Assembly (NCBI GenBank): GCA_017464815.1
Contig: JAFTYI010000011.1
Coordinates: forward strand, 151,464 to 215,463
Length of the DNA stretch: 64,000 nt
Reading direction: 5' to 3'
DNA from: Bacteroidaceae bacterium
GTDB lineage: Bacteria; Bacteroidota; Bacteroidia; Bacteroidales; Bacteroidaceae
Translations under genes and position numbers: made by a program
The notes under the pieces: generated by a model
Database searches by the model: none
The model's input: only the letters and a program-made list of their open reading frames with translations
What the model was told of the DNA's origin: nothing
Shown: one piece after another, positions 25,153-34,470 of the stretch
How the letters are laid out: each line of letters starts with the position of its first letter
Position numbering within the stretch: the first letter of the stretch is position 1

Positions 25153-26133
25153 TTAACATTGTCCTGTCTTCTCGAAATACTTCTTTAGCACGAGCAACGA
25201 AATCAGGTCTTCCCGTTTTCTGTTTTGGAATTGTGCCACGTACTCGTGTGCATGGTCGATGATGGCTTGTGCTTCATCGGGGTGGTTGATGTAGTAGGTG
25301 AGCCGTTCTTCCAAGTCGGAGTAGTCATCCTTGATGCAGACATAGTGGTAGTTGGGGATGAGTGTGCCCTCCATGAACCAAGTTTCGTAAGTAGGCTTGG
25401 GCATTACTGCCAACGAGTTGGACGACATCACCCATTTGAGATTGCTGGCGACGTCAAACCCTTCGATGCAGAGAATGAATTTGTAGTCTAGGTGTTCATC
25501 AATGGAGATGGATTTTTTTATCCACTCAGGGTTCACGATGTTGTTTGCATTAATCTGTCCCAGGTCACACATGGGATGATTGAAGTACATTTCCCAGAAG
25601 CGTACACGCTGAGGCTGTTTGATGCAGGCGCGGCCGATGAGCATATTTTTCTTTTCTGTGAACCTCTTGGTGTCCTTCACGAACGTGTAGTGTCGTATCT
25701 TGTTGAGCTTCAGAATGACGGAATTGGCGTTGTCGCCTGCAATAGGCCGGCTTTTGGTCAATGAAGGGACATCGGGGACCTGGGTGATGTCTCCAAACAG
25801 AGTGACGATGCGATACTGGTCAGGGAAATAGCGCGTAAACTCGTATGTGTCGAAAAAGTAGACGTTCCCCTTCTTGCGATGTTGTAGCTTGAAGTCTTTT
25901 AAGACAATGCTCTTGGATGAGCCCGTTATCGTCCTTTCTTGTTCGAGCTTGTTGTAATAGTTGACACGTTGTCGGATGTACTCCATGTCTTCCAACTCCA
26001 GACGTTTCAGTTTCTTCTGAAGCAGTGCCTGATATATCTTTTTAGGGATATAGTAGCGTGTAAAATTCTTTGTATAGTATAGAATTTTATTGTTCTTATG
26101 CTTTTGTTTGCGTATGAATTCGAACATTGACAT
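25153..26133 (-). CDS. Glycosyltransferase family 90-like protein
   Basis: The C-terminal half carries the features of GT90/CAP10-type transferases: KFILCIEGFDVASNLKWVMSSNSLAVMPKPTYETWFMEGTLIPNYHYVCIKDDYSDLEERL, with DLGQ and ANNI upstream. Related bacterial enzymes add sugars to lipopolysaccharide or capsule. The N terminus is basic and lacks a signal peptide, so it is probably cytoplasmic or peripheral. The ATG overlaps the stop of the acyltransferase gene (TAATG), so the two are translationally coupled. A start six bases later (MFEF) is also possible. Confidence 0.78.
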   Translation of the reverse strand: MSMFEFIRKQKHKNNKILYYTKNFTRYYIPKKIYQALLQKKLKRLELEDMEYIRQRVNYYNKLEQERTITGSSKSIVLKDFKLQHRKKGNVYFFDTYEFTRYFPDQYRIVTLFGDITQVPDVPSLTKSRPIAGDNANSVILKLNKIRHYTFVKDTKRFTEKKNMLIGRACIKQPQRVRFWEMYFNHPMCDLGQINANNIVNPEWIKKSISIDEHLDYKFILCIEGFDVASNLKWVMSSNSLAVMPKPTYETWFMEGTLIPNYHYVCIKDDYSDLEERLTYYINHPDEAQAIIDHAHEYVAQFQNRKREDLISLLVLKKYFEKTGQC

Positions 26134-27068
26134 TATGCCTTGTTACTTTTCTCTTTCAACCGTTTGATTCTTCTCTCATTCCATTCCTGATATTTGGCTT
26201 TGGTGCGTTTCCAACGGCGGTGTGTCCATAACCACAATTCAGGTTGCTCCTTCATGTTTTCTTCCAATAGGCGGTAGTATGCGTTAGTCAGTTCATGTTC
26301 GTGAGTTTCCGACGCATTTTCAACCATTTTCTTGAAAGTGGCCACATATTTCCCCCGTTTTTCTCTGTGCATTGACATGTAGAAAACGGCACTTCCCGTG
26401 CGGCGGGCAATCTTTTCGGTGCCCGTAAATACGGGGGTCTCTTGGTGGAAAAACTCCATCCAATAGTCGATGGCTTCCCAGTGTGGCACCTGGTCGGCAA
26501 TGAATCCGATGACAAAGGGTTTCTTCTCTTTCCCCAGTTGCAGGACGCGGCGCAAGGTGTTGCCCATGCTGATGCTTTCGGAGCCATATTGGTTGCGCAT
26601 TTCCAGAAAAAGGCGGTCCATTGCCTTGTTGGCCAATGGATGATAGATTTGGCCGAACTGAATCTGAGGATTGTGGAAGTGGAGGGGGAGTGAGGTGACA
26701 AATTCCCAATTGAACGTGTGCCCCATGTAGATGACGCATGAGCGACCCTCTTGGGAGACCAAGCGTTCGATCTCTTCAATTTCTTCAAAGCGTATGTGTT
26801 TCTTTATCTTTTGGGGACTCATGCTCATCAGCTTCACCGTCTCCATTACATAGTCGCAGAAGGCGGAGTAGAATCGCTTCTCGATGCGCGTGATTTCCTC
26901 CTTTGTCTTTTCGGGAAAGGCATTGACGAGGTTCTTGTGTACCACCTTACGGCGGTAGCGTGCCACGTAGTAGAGTGGGAAGTAGATGAGGTCGCTCAGC
27001 AGATGCAGTACACCCATTGGCAGAAGCGACATCAGTTTCCATAGTGTGCGTATGATGTAATAGGTCAT
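26133..27068 (-). CDS. LpxL/HtrB-like lipid A acyltransferase
   Basis: The 311-residue protein has one N-terminal membrane segment (LLPMGVLHLLSDLIYFPLYYVARYR) and the HX4E acyltransferase motif in YMGHTFNWEFV. GFIADQVPHWE and the C-terminal ELWLWTHRRWKR block follow. This is the late acyltransferase family that adds a secondary acyl chain to the lipid A precursor at the inner membrane. Which position is acylated is not clear. It lies directly upstream of two glycosyltransferases, consistent with lipooligosaccharide or glycolipid assembly. Confidence 0.88.
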   Translation of the reverse strand: MTYYIIRTLWKLMSLLPMGVLHLLSDLIYFPLYYVARYRRKVVHKNLVNAFPEKTKEEITRIEKRFYSAFCDYVMETVKLMSMSPQKIKKHIRFEEIEEIERLVSQEGRSCVIYMGHTFNWEFVTSLPLHFHNPQIQFGQIYHPLANKAMDRLFLEMRNQYGSESISMGNTLRRVLQLGKEKKPFVIGFIADQVPHWEAIDYWMEFFHQETPVFTGTEKIARRTGSAVFYMSMHREKRGKYVATFKKMVENASETHEHELTNAYYRLLEENMKEQPELWLWTHRRWKRTKAKYQEWNERRIKRLKEKSNKA

Positions 27069-27076
27069 AGTATTAG

Positions 27077-27628
27077 TTATTTTGAGAACCCTTTTATAAC
27101 AGTCCTGTTAGGTGCTTTTTCGTTTGTTTGTAATATAGTTAATGTTTCTTCGATGAGTTCCAAACGCATGCGAGTATCTTCATTGATATCATTCTGATCA
27201 GACAGAATGTCGTTCAACGTATTTTCTATTAGTTTAAAACGATGTTCTAATTGATTAGATATATTTTGTTCAACTGTTAAATATTGCCGTACGGCAACAA
27301 ATGCACGCATAATACGAATGTTGACTTCTATAGCAGTTTTGCTTCGTAAAACACTGGATAACATAGCAACACCTTGTTCTGTAAAGGCATATGGTAGAGT
27401 TCTTGCTCCTCCCCAACTTGTGGTCGCAATTTGCGACTTCAAGTTTTTCCATTCATCTATGTTCAATTGGAACATAAAGTCAAGAGGGAAACGTTCAATA
27501 TTTCTTTTAACAGATTCGTTTAATCGTTTTACTTCAACTCCATACAGCTCTGCCAGATGTTTGTCTAACATAACCTTTTGTCCACGAATGGAGAAAATAT
27601 TTTTTTGTATCAATTTAAGTTCTTCCAT
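27077..27628 (-). CDS. ORF6N domain protein
   Basis: Residues ~8-95 are an ORF6N domain ([61 protein letters not shown]), a DNA-binding-associated module of phage antirepressors and island regulators. The C-terminal ~85 residues are a coiled coil. It is strikingly AT-rich compared with the genes on both sides. It nevertheless sits tightly in the minus-strand run, 1 nt after the LTA-synthase-like stop and 8 nt before the acyltransferase start, so it must share their transcript. A transferred gene that entered an operon is the simplest reading. Confidence 0.85.
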   Translation of the reverse strand: MEELKLIQKNIFSIRGQKVMLDKHLAELYGVEVKRLNESVKRNIERFPLDFMFQLNIDEWKNLKSQIATTSWGGARTLPYAFTEQGVAMLSSVLRSKTAIEVNIRIMRAFVAVRQYLTVEQNISNQLEHRFKLIENTLNDILSDQNDINEDTRMRLELIEETLTILQTNEKAPNRTVIKGFSK

Positions 27629-27629
27629 T

Positions 27630-29627
27630 TCAATCTTTCATTGTTAATCCATCCTCGTTCATCCGTTGCATATAGCTTTGGATGATGGCTTTCAGCCTCT
27701 TCTCCATCTCCGGCTGGGGAGTGCTTTCCCGTAAGTTATGCTGTAGCAGCGGGTCTTCACGGAAACGATAGACGGCTTTTGTCTCCCGTCCGTCAAACTG
27801 TATCAGGTGGTAGCCCTGGGTCAATTGGTAAATGTCGTTTTGATAGTTCACCGCCCATGTATCCTCGGTGGGCGTTGCCAGCAGGTCTTTTCCAAAGGCC
27901 ACATACGGTTTGTTGTATCCCACTATGCCGAGTAGGGTCGGCATGATGTCAATCTGTTGGGCAATGCCCGGTCGGATGCCTGTGGGCAGTGTACCCGAAG
28001 GGTCGAACAAGATGATGGGTACACTGAAACTACCCAATGCCGTCTGGTATTCGGGGTGGGTGGATTGGTTGGTGTGGTCGGCTGTGAGGACGAACAGTGT
28101 GTTCTCGTACCACGGTTGCTTGGCGGCCGTCTCGAAGAAGCGTCGCAATGCATGATCGGTGTAGCCGATGCATTGGTGAATGGGCTTGTCTCCCCTGGGG
28201 AAAGAGTCGGCATACTCTTCGGGCACCACGAACGGGTGGTGCGACGAGGCGGTGAACACGGCGGTGATGAATGGCTCCTTCATGTCCGTCATTGTCTGGG
28301 CATAGAATTGCAGGAAAGGCTCGTCCCAGATGGCCCATGTGCCGTCGAAGTCGGCGTCACCGTTGAAACGTTTGTCTTGGTTGTACTCGTCCCGTCCGTA
28401 GTAATCCTTGAATCCTGTGGCGCGGGCAAAGGCTTGAAAACCCATCGAACCATTTTCTGCTCCGTGGAAAAAGGCTGTGTGATAGCCTTCGTCGCCCAGT
28501 TCGCGGGCAATGCCGCTCAGTGCATTGGTGGCCGCTGATGTCACGAAGAATGGCTCTACGAACATCGGTATACTGCTCAAGACCGAGGGCATTCCGTCGA
28601 TGCTCTTACGTCCATTGGCAAGGGTGTATTCCCATGTCAGACTCTTTTTGAGCAAGCTGTCGGTAAAGGGGGTGTAACCTTTGTAGGTTCCTCCATCCAA
28701 GTGGTGGTTGAGGCCACCGATGTACTCGCGTCCGAAGCTTTCGACGATGAGGATGACGATGTTTTTGGCCCCCTCTGACTCCCCCGAAAGGGGAGAATAG
28801 GCGGCCAGTGTATCGTTCTCCTCCTTTGGGGGAGTTAGAGGGGGCTTTACCGGTGAATAGATGCTGTCTAATGTCTCTTTGTCGAAATATTTAGGGTCGA
28901 CGAACGGCTTCTTCCCGATGGTTCGGATGAGCGAAAAGGGCGTGTTCAACACCAGCGCTGCATCGGCCGGTCGGTCGACATATTGGTTGGCGTTGCTGAT
29001 GGTGATAGGGCGCACTGCCGTAGTGGCTCCGCCGCGCATACCGCAGATGCAGAGGGGGATGAACAGCAGCAGGCAGAGGGTCTGCACCGTGTAGTAGAGT
29101 CCGAAGGGGCGTCGCCACGGTTTGCCCACAGGCAAGGCATAAACCTTGCTCAGCCCATAGATGAGGAAGAGTGAAGCAACGACCAAGTACCAATGGTTCA
29201 AGAACTCGACACCGATGATGCCGCCCAAGTTTCCTTCGTTGCTGAATTCGCTGAAGATGGTGGCAGTGGTGCGTCGGCCGGTGTATTGGAAGTAGACGCT
29301 GTCTGCTAGGTTGATGCAGATGGCCAGGCCGTTCACCACCATGAAGACTCCTTTGGCCGCCCGTTGCCAGCCGTCAGTTTCCTTGACGTGCCAGGGCACC
29401 AGCATCATCAAGGCGTACAGGGCATTGGTGTATAGCAGCGCTGAGGTGTCAAACATCCATGCACCTTGCATCATCTCCCAAGCCGAGGCCCACGAGAGGT
29501 TGCTGCCCAGCACGCTCCAATTCTCGGCGAGATAAAGCATGCGGCAAAGGCCGTACGCCACGTAGGCCCACGCCATGTTCACCACGAAGGCTGCGGGGGA
29601 GGAACAGATGTTTTTCTTCAGCTTCAC
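27630..29627 (-). CDS. LTA-synthase-like membrane sulfatase (phosphoglycerol/phosphoethanolamine transferase type)
   Basis: Five N-terminal transmembrane helices (to about residue 200) are followed by an extracytoplasmic alkaline-phosphatase-superfamily domain. Its metal-site blocks are [14 protein letters not shown], the nucleophile region [35 protein letters not shown] and [12 protein letters not shown]. Relatives transfer phosphoglycerol or phosphoethanolamine from phospholipid to glycans. The start is GTG at 29627; no ATG is in frame nearby. Residues ~259-288 ([10 protein letters not shown], then [12 protein letters not shown]) are encoded by a C/G-tract palindromic repeat inserted in frame between the membrane and catalytic parts. 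Confidence 0.88.
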   Translation of the reverse strand: MKLKKNICSSPAAFVVNMAWAYVAYGLCRMLYLAENWSVLGSNLSWASAWEMMQGAWMFDTSALLYTNALYALMMLVPWHVKETDGWQRAAKGVFMVVNGLAICINLADSVYFQYTGRRTTATIFSEFSNEGNLGGIIGVEFLNHWYLVVASLFLIYGLSKVYALPVGKPWRRPFGLYYTVQTLCLLLFIPLCICGMRGGATTAVRPITISNANQYVDRPADAALVLNTPFSLIRTIGKKPFVDPKYFDKETLDSIYSPVKPPLTPPKEENDTLAAYSPLSGESEGAKNIVILIVESFGREYIGGLNHHLDGGTYKGYTPFTDSLLKKSLTWEYTLANGRKSIDGMPSVLSSIPMFVEPFFVTSAATNALSGIARELGDEGYHTAFFHGAENGSMGFQAFARATGFKDYYGRDEYNQDKRFNGDADFDGTWAIWDEPFLQFYAQTMTDMKEPFITAVFTASSHHPFVVPEEYADSFPRGDKPIHQCIGYTDHALRRFFETAAKQPWYENTLFVLTADHTNQSTHPEYQTALGSFSVPIILFDPSGTLPTGIRPGIAQQIDIMPTLLGIVGYNKPYVAFGKDLLATPTEDTWAVNYQNDIYQLTQGYHLIQFDGRETKAVYRFREDPLLQHNLRESTPQPEMEKRLKAIIQSYMQRMNEDGLTMKD
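28766..28853. repeat. Family-E palindromic repeat inside a coding sequence
   Basis: Plus-strand CCCCCTCTGACTCCCCCGAA pairs with the downstream TTTGGGGGAGTTAGAGGGGG. The same C/G palindrome occurs in intergenic regions at 42555, 45480 and 58055. Here it lies within the LTA-synthase-like gene without breaking the frame. Confidence 0.7.
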
Positions 29628-29670
29628 AATCGGATGTTTTTTCAGGAGCAGCTCCTTTGGTTTTATGGTT

Positions 29671-30939
29671 TCACTTCTTTGTCAATTCCCATTCGAGGCT
29701 TGCCATGATGAAGGGGCCAAGGCTCTTTCCCTCGTTGCTCACGATGGTCACGTCGCTGCCACAGAGGTAGTAGCTGGCGCTTCCGTCGCGCTGGGGCGAT
29801 TTCTTTGGGCCGAGTCCGGCTGAACGGCAGCTCCAGTTGAGGTTCAGTGTCTTGTCTTCATTCTCGGTGACGAAGGTCTTGATGACGCCGTTGTAGGCCT
29901 TTTCGGCCACGGGGCGGTAGCTTTCGTCCAACAGACCCAAGCGCACTCCCTTCAAATACGAATAGGTGAACATGCACGATGCTGATGCCTCTAGGTAGTT
30001 CTTGATGCCACATTTGCCCACGAAGGAGTCGTCGTATTGCAGGAGTTGGTACCACACACCGCTTTCATCGTCCTGCCATTGTTTCAATCCTTCGGCCACT
30101 TGAGCCAGGATGCCGTTCAGTTTAGTGTAGTCGGGATGACTCTTGGGCATCACCTCCAACACGTCCACCAAGGCAGCGAAGAACCATCCCATGCCGCGTC
30201 CCCAAAACTCGCGCGAACAACCCACGAACGGGCCGCACTGGTTGGCCCAGAAGGAGTTCTCGTCCGCAGGGTCGGCACTCCATCCGTGGTAGTTCAGCTT
30301 CTTTTCGGGGTCGTAGGTGTGGCGGTGTACGGTGATGAACTGGTTGGCAATGTCGCTCCATCCCTCCATGTCTTCGGGGGCAAAGGTTGCCAGGTATTCG
30401 GCATAGAAGGCGGCACCCATGTAGAGGCCGTCCAGCCACATCTGGTTGGGGTAGATGTCCTTGTGGAAGAAGCATCCCTTGCCCTCGGGCAGTTGGATGC
30501 GCGAATACTCCGTGCGCAAGTAGTTGTAGAGGTAGTCGGCTGCCGCCTTATACTTGGCAGCGTTCTTCTTGCCGGCCTTTTTCCCCTTGGCCAGTTCGCG
30601 GTGGTAGAGTTCAAAGAACACTTTCCCCGAGGCGATATTGTCGATGTTTCCTTTCTTGAAAGCCTTGAAGGTGCCATCCTCGTTCAGCGCCGCGTCGGCG
30701 TAGAATTTGCACCAGTCGTAAGCCGTGAGGCTCCACTCTTCATCGGGGTATTGGGTGGTACACTTCAGCAACGACTTCGTCACCAATCCGCTCACATAGT
30801 CCCACTTCTTGTCGGCCGACCAGGCCTTGCCGTGCGACTCCACCATGCGGCGCGAGTAGTCGGCCGTCTGTGCCTGCAATCCAAGGCTGAAGAGGAGGAT
30901 GGAGAAGAAGGCCTGTGCTATTCGATGGGTAGATTTCAT
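29671..30939 (-). CDS. Glycoside hydrolase family 105 (unsaturated rhamnogalacturonyl hydrolase-like)
   Basis: A signal peptide (STHRIAQAFFSILLFSLGLQAQ) precedes an (alpha/alpha)6-barrel of the GH88/GH105 type: NQMWLDGLYMGAAFYAEY with the presumed catalytic Asp, HGWSADPADENSFWANQCGPF, SREFWGRGMGWF, ASASCMFTYSYLKGVRLG. Family members remove the 4,5-unsaturated uronic acid from oligosaccharides made by polysaccharide lyases. The likely substrate is rhamnogalacturonan or a related glycan. It stands alone without a lyase or SusCD pair in the window. The start may be the ATG two codons upstream (30945). Confidence 0.88.
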   Translation of the reverse strand: MKSTHRIAQAFFSILLFSLGLQAQTADYSRRMVESHGKAWSADKKWDYVSGLVTKSLLKCTTQYPDEEWSLTAYDWCKFYADAALNEDGTFKAFKKGNIDNIASGKVFFELYHRELAKGKKAGKKNAAKYKAAADYLYNYLRTEYSRIQLPEGKGCFFHKDIYPNQMWLDGLYMGAAFYAEYLATFAPEDMEGWSDIANQFITVHRHTYDPEKKLNYHGWSADPADENSFWANQCGPFVGCSREFWGRGMGWFFAALVDVLEVMPKSHPDYTKLNGILAQVAEGLKQWQDDESGVWYQLLQYDDSFVGKCGIKNYLEASASCMFTYSYLKGVRLGLLDESYRPVAEKAYNGVIKTFVTENEDKTLNLNWSCRSAGLGPKKSPQRDGSASYYLCGSDVTIVSNEGKSLGPFIMASLEWELTKK

Positions 30940-31021
30940 TATCAATACAAGTCTTATAGTGTTAAATGATTTTCAGGTGTTTGCCCCCCTCACCCACGGA
31001 AGGGTGGGGAGGGGGTTCCTT

Positions 31022-32518
31022 TTATTTCACATACTCAGCCCAGTCAGTCAGGCGCATGTCGCCCTTCTTGGCCAGTGTGTCGTGCATGGCCAGTGCGGCG
31101 GCTATGTTGTGGCAGGTCTGTCCCTTTGACGAGAGTTTCAGGTAATCCCACAGGAGATTCTTGTAGTCGGGATGTACGCAGTTCTCGATGATGGTTTGTG
31201 CACGTTGCACGGGGCTCTTTCCGCGCAAGTCGGCCACGCCTTGTTCGGTCACGATGATGTTCACGTCGTGCTCCGTATGGTCGTGGTGCGACACCATGGG
31301 GACGATGGCGCTGATTTTTCCTTCTTTGGCCACCGAGGGGCAGGTGAAGATTGAGATGTAGGCGTTGCGAGTGAAGTCGCCGCTTCCGCCGATGCCGTTC
31401 ATCATCTTGGTGCCACCGATGTGGGTCGAGTTGATGTTGCCATAGAGGTCGGCCTCGATGGCTGTGTTGATGGAGATGATACCCAATCGGCGGGCCACCT
31501 CGGGGCTGTTGCTGATTTCGCTCGGGCGCAGCACCAGCTTGTCGCGGAAGAACTCGATGTCGCTGTAGATGCCATTCAAACAATCGTTGGTGACGGTGAG
31601 CGAGCAGGTGCTGCCGAACTTCACGCGTCCGGCGCGGATGAGGTCAACCACGGCGTCCTGAAGCACTTCGGTGTACATCTCGAAAGCCGGGATAGTGGTG
31701 TCGCGTCCCAAGGCGCCCAACACGGCGTTGGCGATGTTTCCCACGCCACTCTGCAAGGGCAGGAAGGTGGGAGGGATGATGCCGCGTCGCATGTCAGCAG
31801 CCAGGAAGTCGGCCACGTTTTGTCCGATTTTGTCGGTGATGGGGTCGGGTGCTGTGAAGGCGCGTGCCTCGTCGGGCTTGTTGGTTTCCACAATGCCCAC
31901 AATCTTGGCGGGGTCGACCTGCACGTAGGTCGCACCGATGCGGTCGCTCGGCTTGAAGATGGGGATTTCGCGGCGGTAGGGCGGGTCGAGTGGCTCATAC
32001 ACGTCGTGCAATCCGATGCTGTTCTTACTGTGTGCGGCGTTCAGCTCGATAATCACCTTGTCGGCCATGCGGGCGATGGTGGGCGAGATTCCGCCGGCGG
32101 CGGTCAGATACACCTTTCCGTCGGGGGTCACCTCGCATGCTTCCAGAATGGCTACGTCCACCTTTCCCATGAATCCGTAGCGCAACTCCTGTGCCATCTG
32201 CGAGAGGTGGATGTCGTTGTAGGCGATTTCACCGTTGTTCACCGCCTTGCGGAAGTCGGGATTAGTGGTGTAGGGCGCGCGGTAGCGGATGGCCTTCTGA
32301 CGGGCCAACACTCCGTCGCACGAATCGCCCGTGCTGGCACCTGTGAAGATGCCTATCTGGAAGGGGTTGCCTTTGGCGTGTTCCTCTTCTGCTATCTTTG
32401 CTATTTCCTGTGTTACTGCTTTCGGCGTACCTGCGGGTGTGAATCCGCTGAGGCCGATGTTGTAGCCATGTTTGACCAAGCTGGCAGCTTCGGCTGCCGT
32501 AATGAATTTCAATGCCAT
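31022..32518 (-). CDS. Succinyl-CoA:acetate CoA-transferase (acetyl-CoA hydrolase/transferase family)
   Basis: The 498-residue class I CoA-transferase has the N-terminal GLSGFTPAGTPK and GASTGDSCDG blocks. The catalytic Glu is in SINTAIEADLYGNINSTHIGGTKMMNGIGGSGDF. The C-terminal VTEQGVADLRGKSP block is also present. Family enzymes move CoA between succinyl-CoA and acetate (or propionate), forming succinate or propionate end products. With the fumarate reductase at 41.8-45.4 kb this fits succinate-type fermentation. It is followed closely by GH105 and preceded by a small membrane protein gene, all on the minus strand. Confidence 0.9.
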   Translation of the reverse strand: MALKFITAAEAASLVKHGYNIGLSGFTPAGTPKAVTQEIAKIAEEEHAKGNPFQIGIFTGASTGDSCDGVLARQKAIRYRAPYTTNPDFRKAVNNGEIAYNDIHLSQMAQELRYGFMGKVDVAILEACEVTPDGKVYLTAAGGISPTIARMADKVIIELNAAHSKNSIGLHDVYEPLDPPYRREIPIFKPSDRIGATYVQVDPAKIVGIVETNKPDEARAFTAPDPITDKIGQNVADFLAADMRRGIIPPTFLPLQSGVGNIANAVLGALGRDTTIPAFEMYTEVLQDAVVDLIRAGRVKFGSTCSLTVTNDCLNGIYSDIEFFRDKLVLRPSEISNSPEVARRLGIISINTAIEADLYGNINSTHIGGTKMMNGIGGSGDFTRNAYISIFTCPSVAKEGKISAIVPMVSHHDHTEHDVNIIVTEQGVADLRGKSPVQRAQTIIENCVHPDYKNLLWDYLKLSSKGQTCHNIAAALAMHDTLAKKGDMRLTDWAEYVK

Positions 32519-32533
32519 TTCTCTTTTGTTTAT

Positions 32534-32968
32534 TTAATATTTTCTCTTAAAAATCTCACTGTAAATGAAGGCTCTGCGCACCTCTTGTGGCGATTGCAGG
32601 CGCTGGCCGATGGAGCTCTCCACATGCTTGTTCGCCGTTGGTTGTGGTACAACGGGTTTGGGCGCTTCGGCCACGGGCTTGGGCACGACACGTTTCACCT
32701 TTTCGGTGCGTGGTACTTGTCCCAGCGAGGCCAACAGTTCGCTCAACGAACGCGCCTTCTGGGGTTGCTCCTCAGCTTGCACAGGGCGCATGGTCGGCGT
32801 CGTCTCGTCCATCCATTCCACCTCCTCTGGGTCAAAGGGTTTCTCCTCTTCCCAATCGGTTTGCGACGTGGTGGTCGGTGCCGCCTCTTCCGTCTCCCCT
32901 TTCATACCGGTCCATATCTTGAAAACGATGAATCCTACGGCAAACAGAATACCTATCAAATCTTCCAT
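32534..32968 (-). CDS. Small single-span membrane protein of unknown function
   Basis: The 144-residue protein begins MEDLIGILFAVGFIVFKIWTG, one N-terminal transmembrane helix. An acidic, then Pro/Lys-rich low-complexity cytoplasmic region follows, ending in RRAFIYSEIFKRKY. The ending looks conserved and may be a docking motif. I do not recognise a function. It is 15 nt upstream of the CoA-transferase, so co-transcribed. On the minus strand TACCTTTG at 32997-33004 matches a -7 box for this pair. Confidence 0.65.
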   Translation of the reverse strand: MEDLIGILFAVGFIVFKIWTGMKGETEEAAPTTTSQTDWEEEKPFDPEEVEWMDETTPTMRPVQAEEQPQKARSLSELLASLGQVPRTEKVKRVVPKPVAEAPKPVVPQPTANKHVESSIGQRLQSPQEVRRAFIYSEIFKRKY

Positions 32969-33044
32969 ACGTGTACCTATTTATGTATAAATCGGCCAAA
33001 GGTACGGATTTTCTTTCATATATCGTGCGTTTTGGCCATTTTTC

Positions 33045-33075
33045 TTTGTTTTTTGGGTGGCTTGCACTATCTTTG
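33045..33075 (+). promoter_or_regulatory. miaB promoter
   Basis: TTTG (33045-33048), 19 nt, TATCTTTG (33068-33075) match the Bacteroidota consensus. The ATG is at 33100. Confidence 0.75.
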
Positions 33076-33099
33076 CACAGATTTTAATATACTGACATT

Positions 33100-34470
33100 A
33101 TGCAAACCAATCAAGGAGCGGACTCAAAATCCGCAACTGACCTGAAGAGACTCTTCATCGAAACCTACGGCTGCCAAATGAACGTGGCAGACAGTGAGGT
33201 AGTGGCCTCCATCATGCAGATGGCCGGCTATGAGGTGTGCGACTCGTTGGACGAGGCCGACGCCGTGTTTCTGAACACCTGCTCCATCCGCGACAATGCG
33301 GAGCAGAAAATTCTGAACCGTCTGGAATATTTTCATGCCCTACGCAGAAAAAAACGCTCGCTCATTGTGGGCATTCTCGGGTGCATGGCCGAGCGTGTGA
33401 AGGAGGAGCTCATCAACAACCACCATGTCGACCTGGTGGCAGGTCCTGATGCCTACCTGTCGTTGCCCGACCTGATGGCACAGGTGGAGGCCGGACAGAA
33501 GGCGATGAACGTGGAGCTGTCGACCACCGAGACCTATCGCGACGTTATCCCCGCCCGCATCTGTGGCAACCGCGTGTCGGGCTATGTCAGCATCATGCGC
33601 GGATGCAACAACTTCTGCCACTATTGCATCGTGCCCTACACCCGCGGACGCGAACGGAGCCGCGACGTGAAGAGCATCCTTGGCGAAGTGGCCGACCTCG
33701 TGGCGAAGGGCTACAAAGAGATTACCCTGTTGGGACAGAACGTAAACTCCTACCGCTTTGAGGCGGAGGATGGCGGGGTCATCACCTTTCCCCAACTGTT
33801 GCGCACCGTGGCACAGGCGGCCCGTGGCGTGCGCATCCGCTTCACCACGTCGCATCCCAAGGACATGAGCGACGAGACATTGCACGTGATTGCCGAGGAA
33901 CCGAACGTCTGCCGCCACATCCACTTGCCCGTGCAGAGCGGAAGCAGCCGCATCCTGAAACTGATGAACCGGAAATATACGCGCGAATGGTACCTCGACC
34001 GCGTGGAGGCCATCCGCCGCATCATCCCCGATTGTGGGCTTAGCACCGACATCTTCAGCGGCTTCCACTCCGAGACGGAGGAAGACCATCAGATGTCCCT
34101 TTCGCTCATGCGCGAGTGCCAGTACGACTCGGCCTTCATGTTCAAGTACAGCGAACGCCCGGGCACCTATGCGTCGAAGCACCTGCCCGACGACATCTCC
34201 GAGGAGGTGAAGATTCGTCGCTTGAACGAAATCATCGAGGTGCAGAACCAGCTCTCGGCCGAGGCCAACCACCGTTGCATCGGAAAGACCTACGAAGTGT
34301 TGGTTGAGGGCACTTCCAAGCGTTCGCGCGACCAGTTGGTGGGGCGCACCGAGCAGAACCGCGTCGTAGTCTTCGATCGTGGCTCGCATCGCATCGGCGA
34401 CTTCGTCAACGTGCGCATCACCGATGCCTCTTCGGCTACGCTGAAGGGGGAGGAAGTGGAGGAATCATGA
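33100..34470 (+). CDS. miaB: tRNA-2-methylthio-N6-dimethylallyladenosine synthase
   Basis: MiaB methylthiolates i6A37 in tRNAs that read codons starting with U. All parts are present: the N-terminal MTTase domain with cluster ligands Cys25 (YGCQMN), Cys61 (LNTCSIRDNA) and Cys95 (LGCMAERV); the radical-SAM site Cys169, Cys173, Cys176 (CNNFCHYC); and a C-terminal TRAM domain (from about residue 380). The length of 456 is normal. An N-terminal ~20-residue extension before LFIETYGC is typical of Bacteroidota. Its last bases overlap the next gene's start (ATGA). Confidence 0.95.
   Translation: MQTNQGADSKSATDLKRLFIETYGCQMNVADSEVVASIMQMAGYEVCDSLDEADAVFLNTCSIRDNAEQKILNRLEYFHALRRKKRSLIVGILGCMAERVKEELINNHHVDLVAGPDAYLSLPDLMAQVEAGQKAMNVELSTTETYRDVIPARICGNRVSGYVSIMRGCNNFCHYCIVPYTRGRERSRDVKSILGEVADLVAKGYKEITLLGQNVNSYRFEAEDGGVITFPQLLRTVAQAARGVRIRFTTSHPKDMSDETLHVIAEEPNVCRHIHLPVQSGSSRILKLMNRKYTREWYLDRVEAIRRIIPDCGLSTDIFSGFHSETEEDHQMSLSLMRECQYDSAFMFKYSERPGTYASKHLPDDISEEVKIRRLNEIIEVQNQLSAEANHRCIGKTYEVLVEGTSKRSRDQLVGRTEQNRVVVFDRGSHRIGDFVNVRITDASSATLKGEEVEES

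Noticed and set aside
31421-33145. 574-codon frame on the plus strand
   Set aside because: Lies opposite the CoA-transferase and the small membrane protein; composition is typical of an antisense shadow, and the real frames have clear domains.
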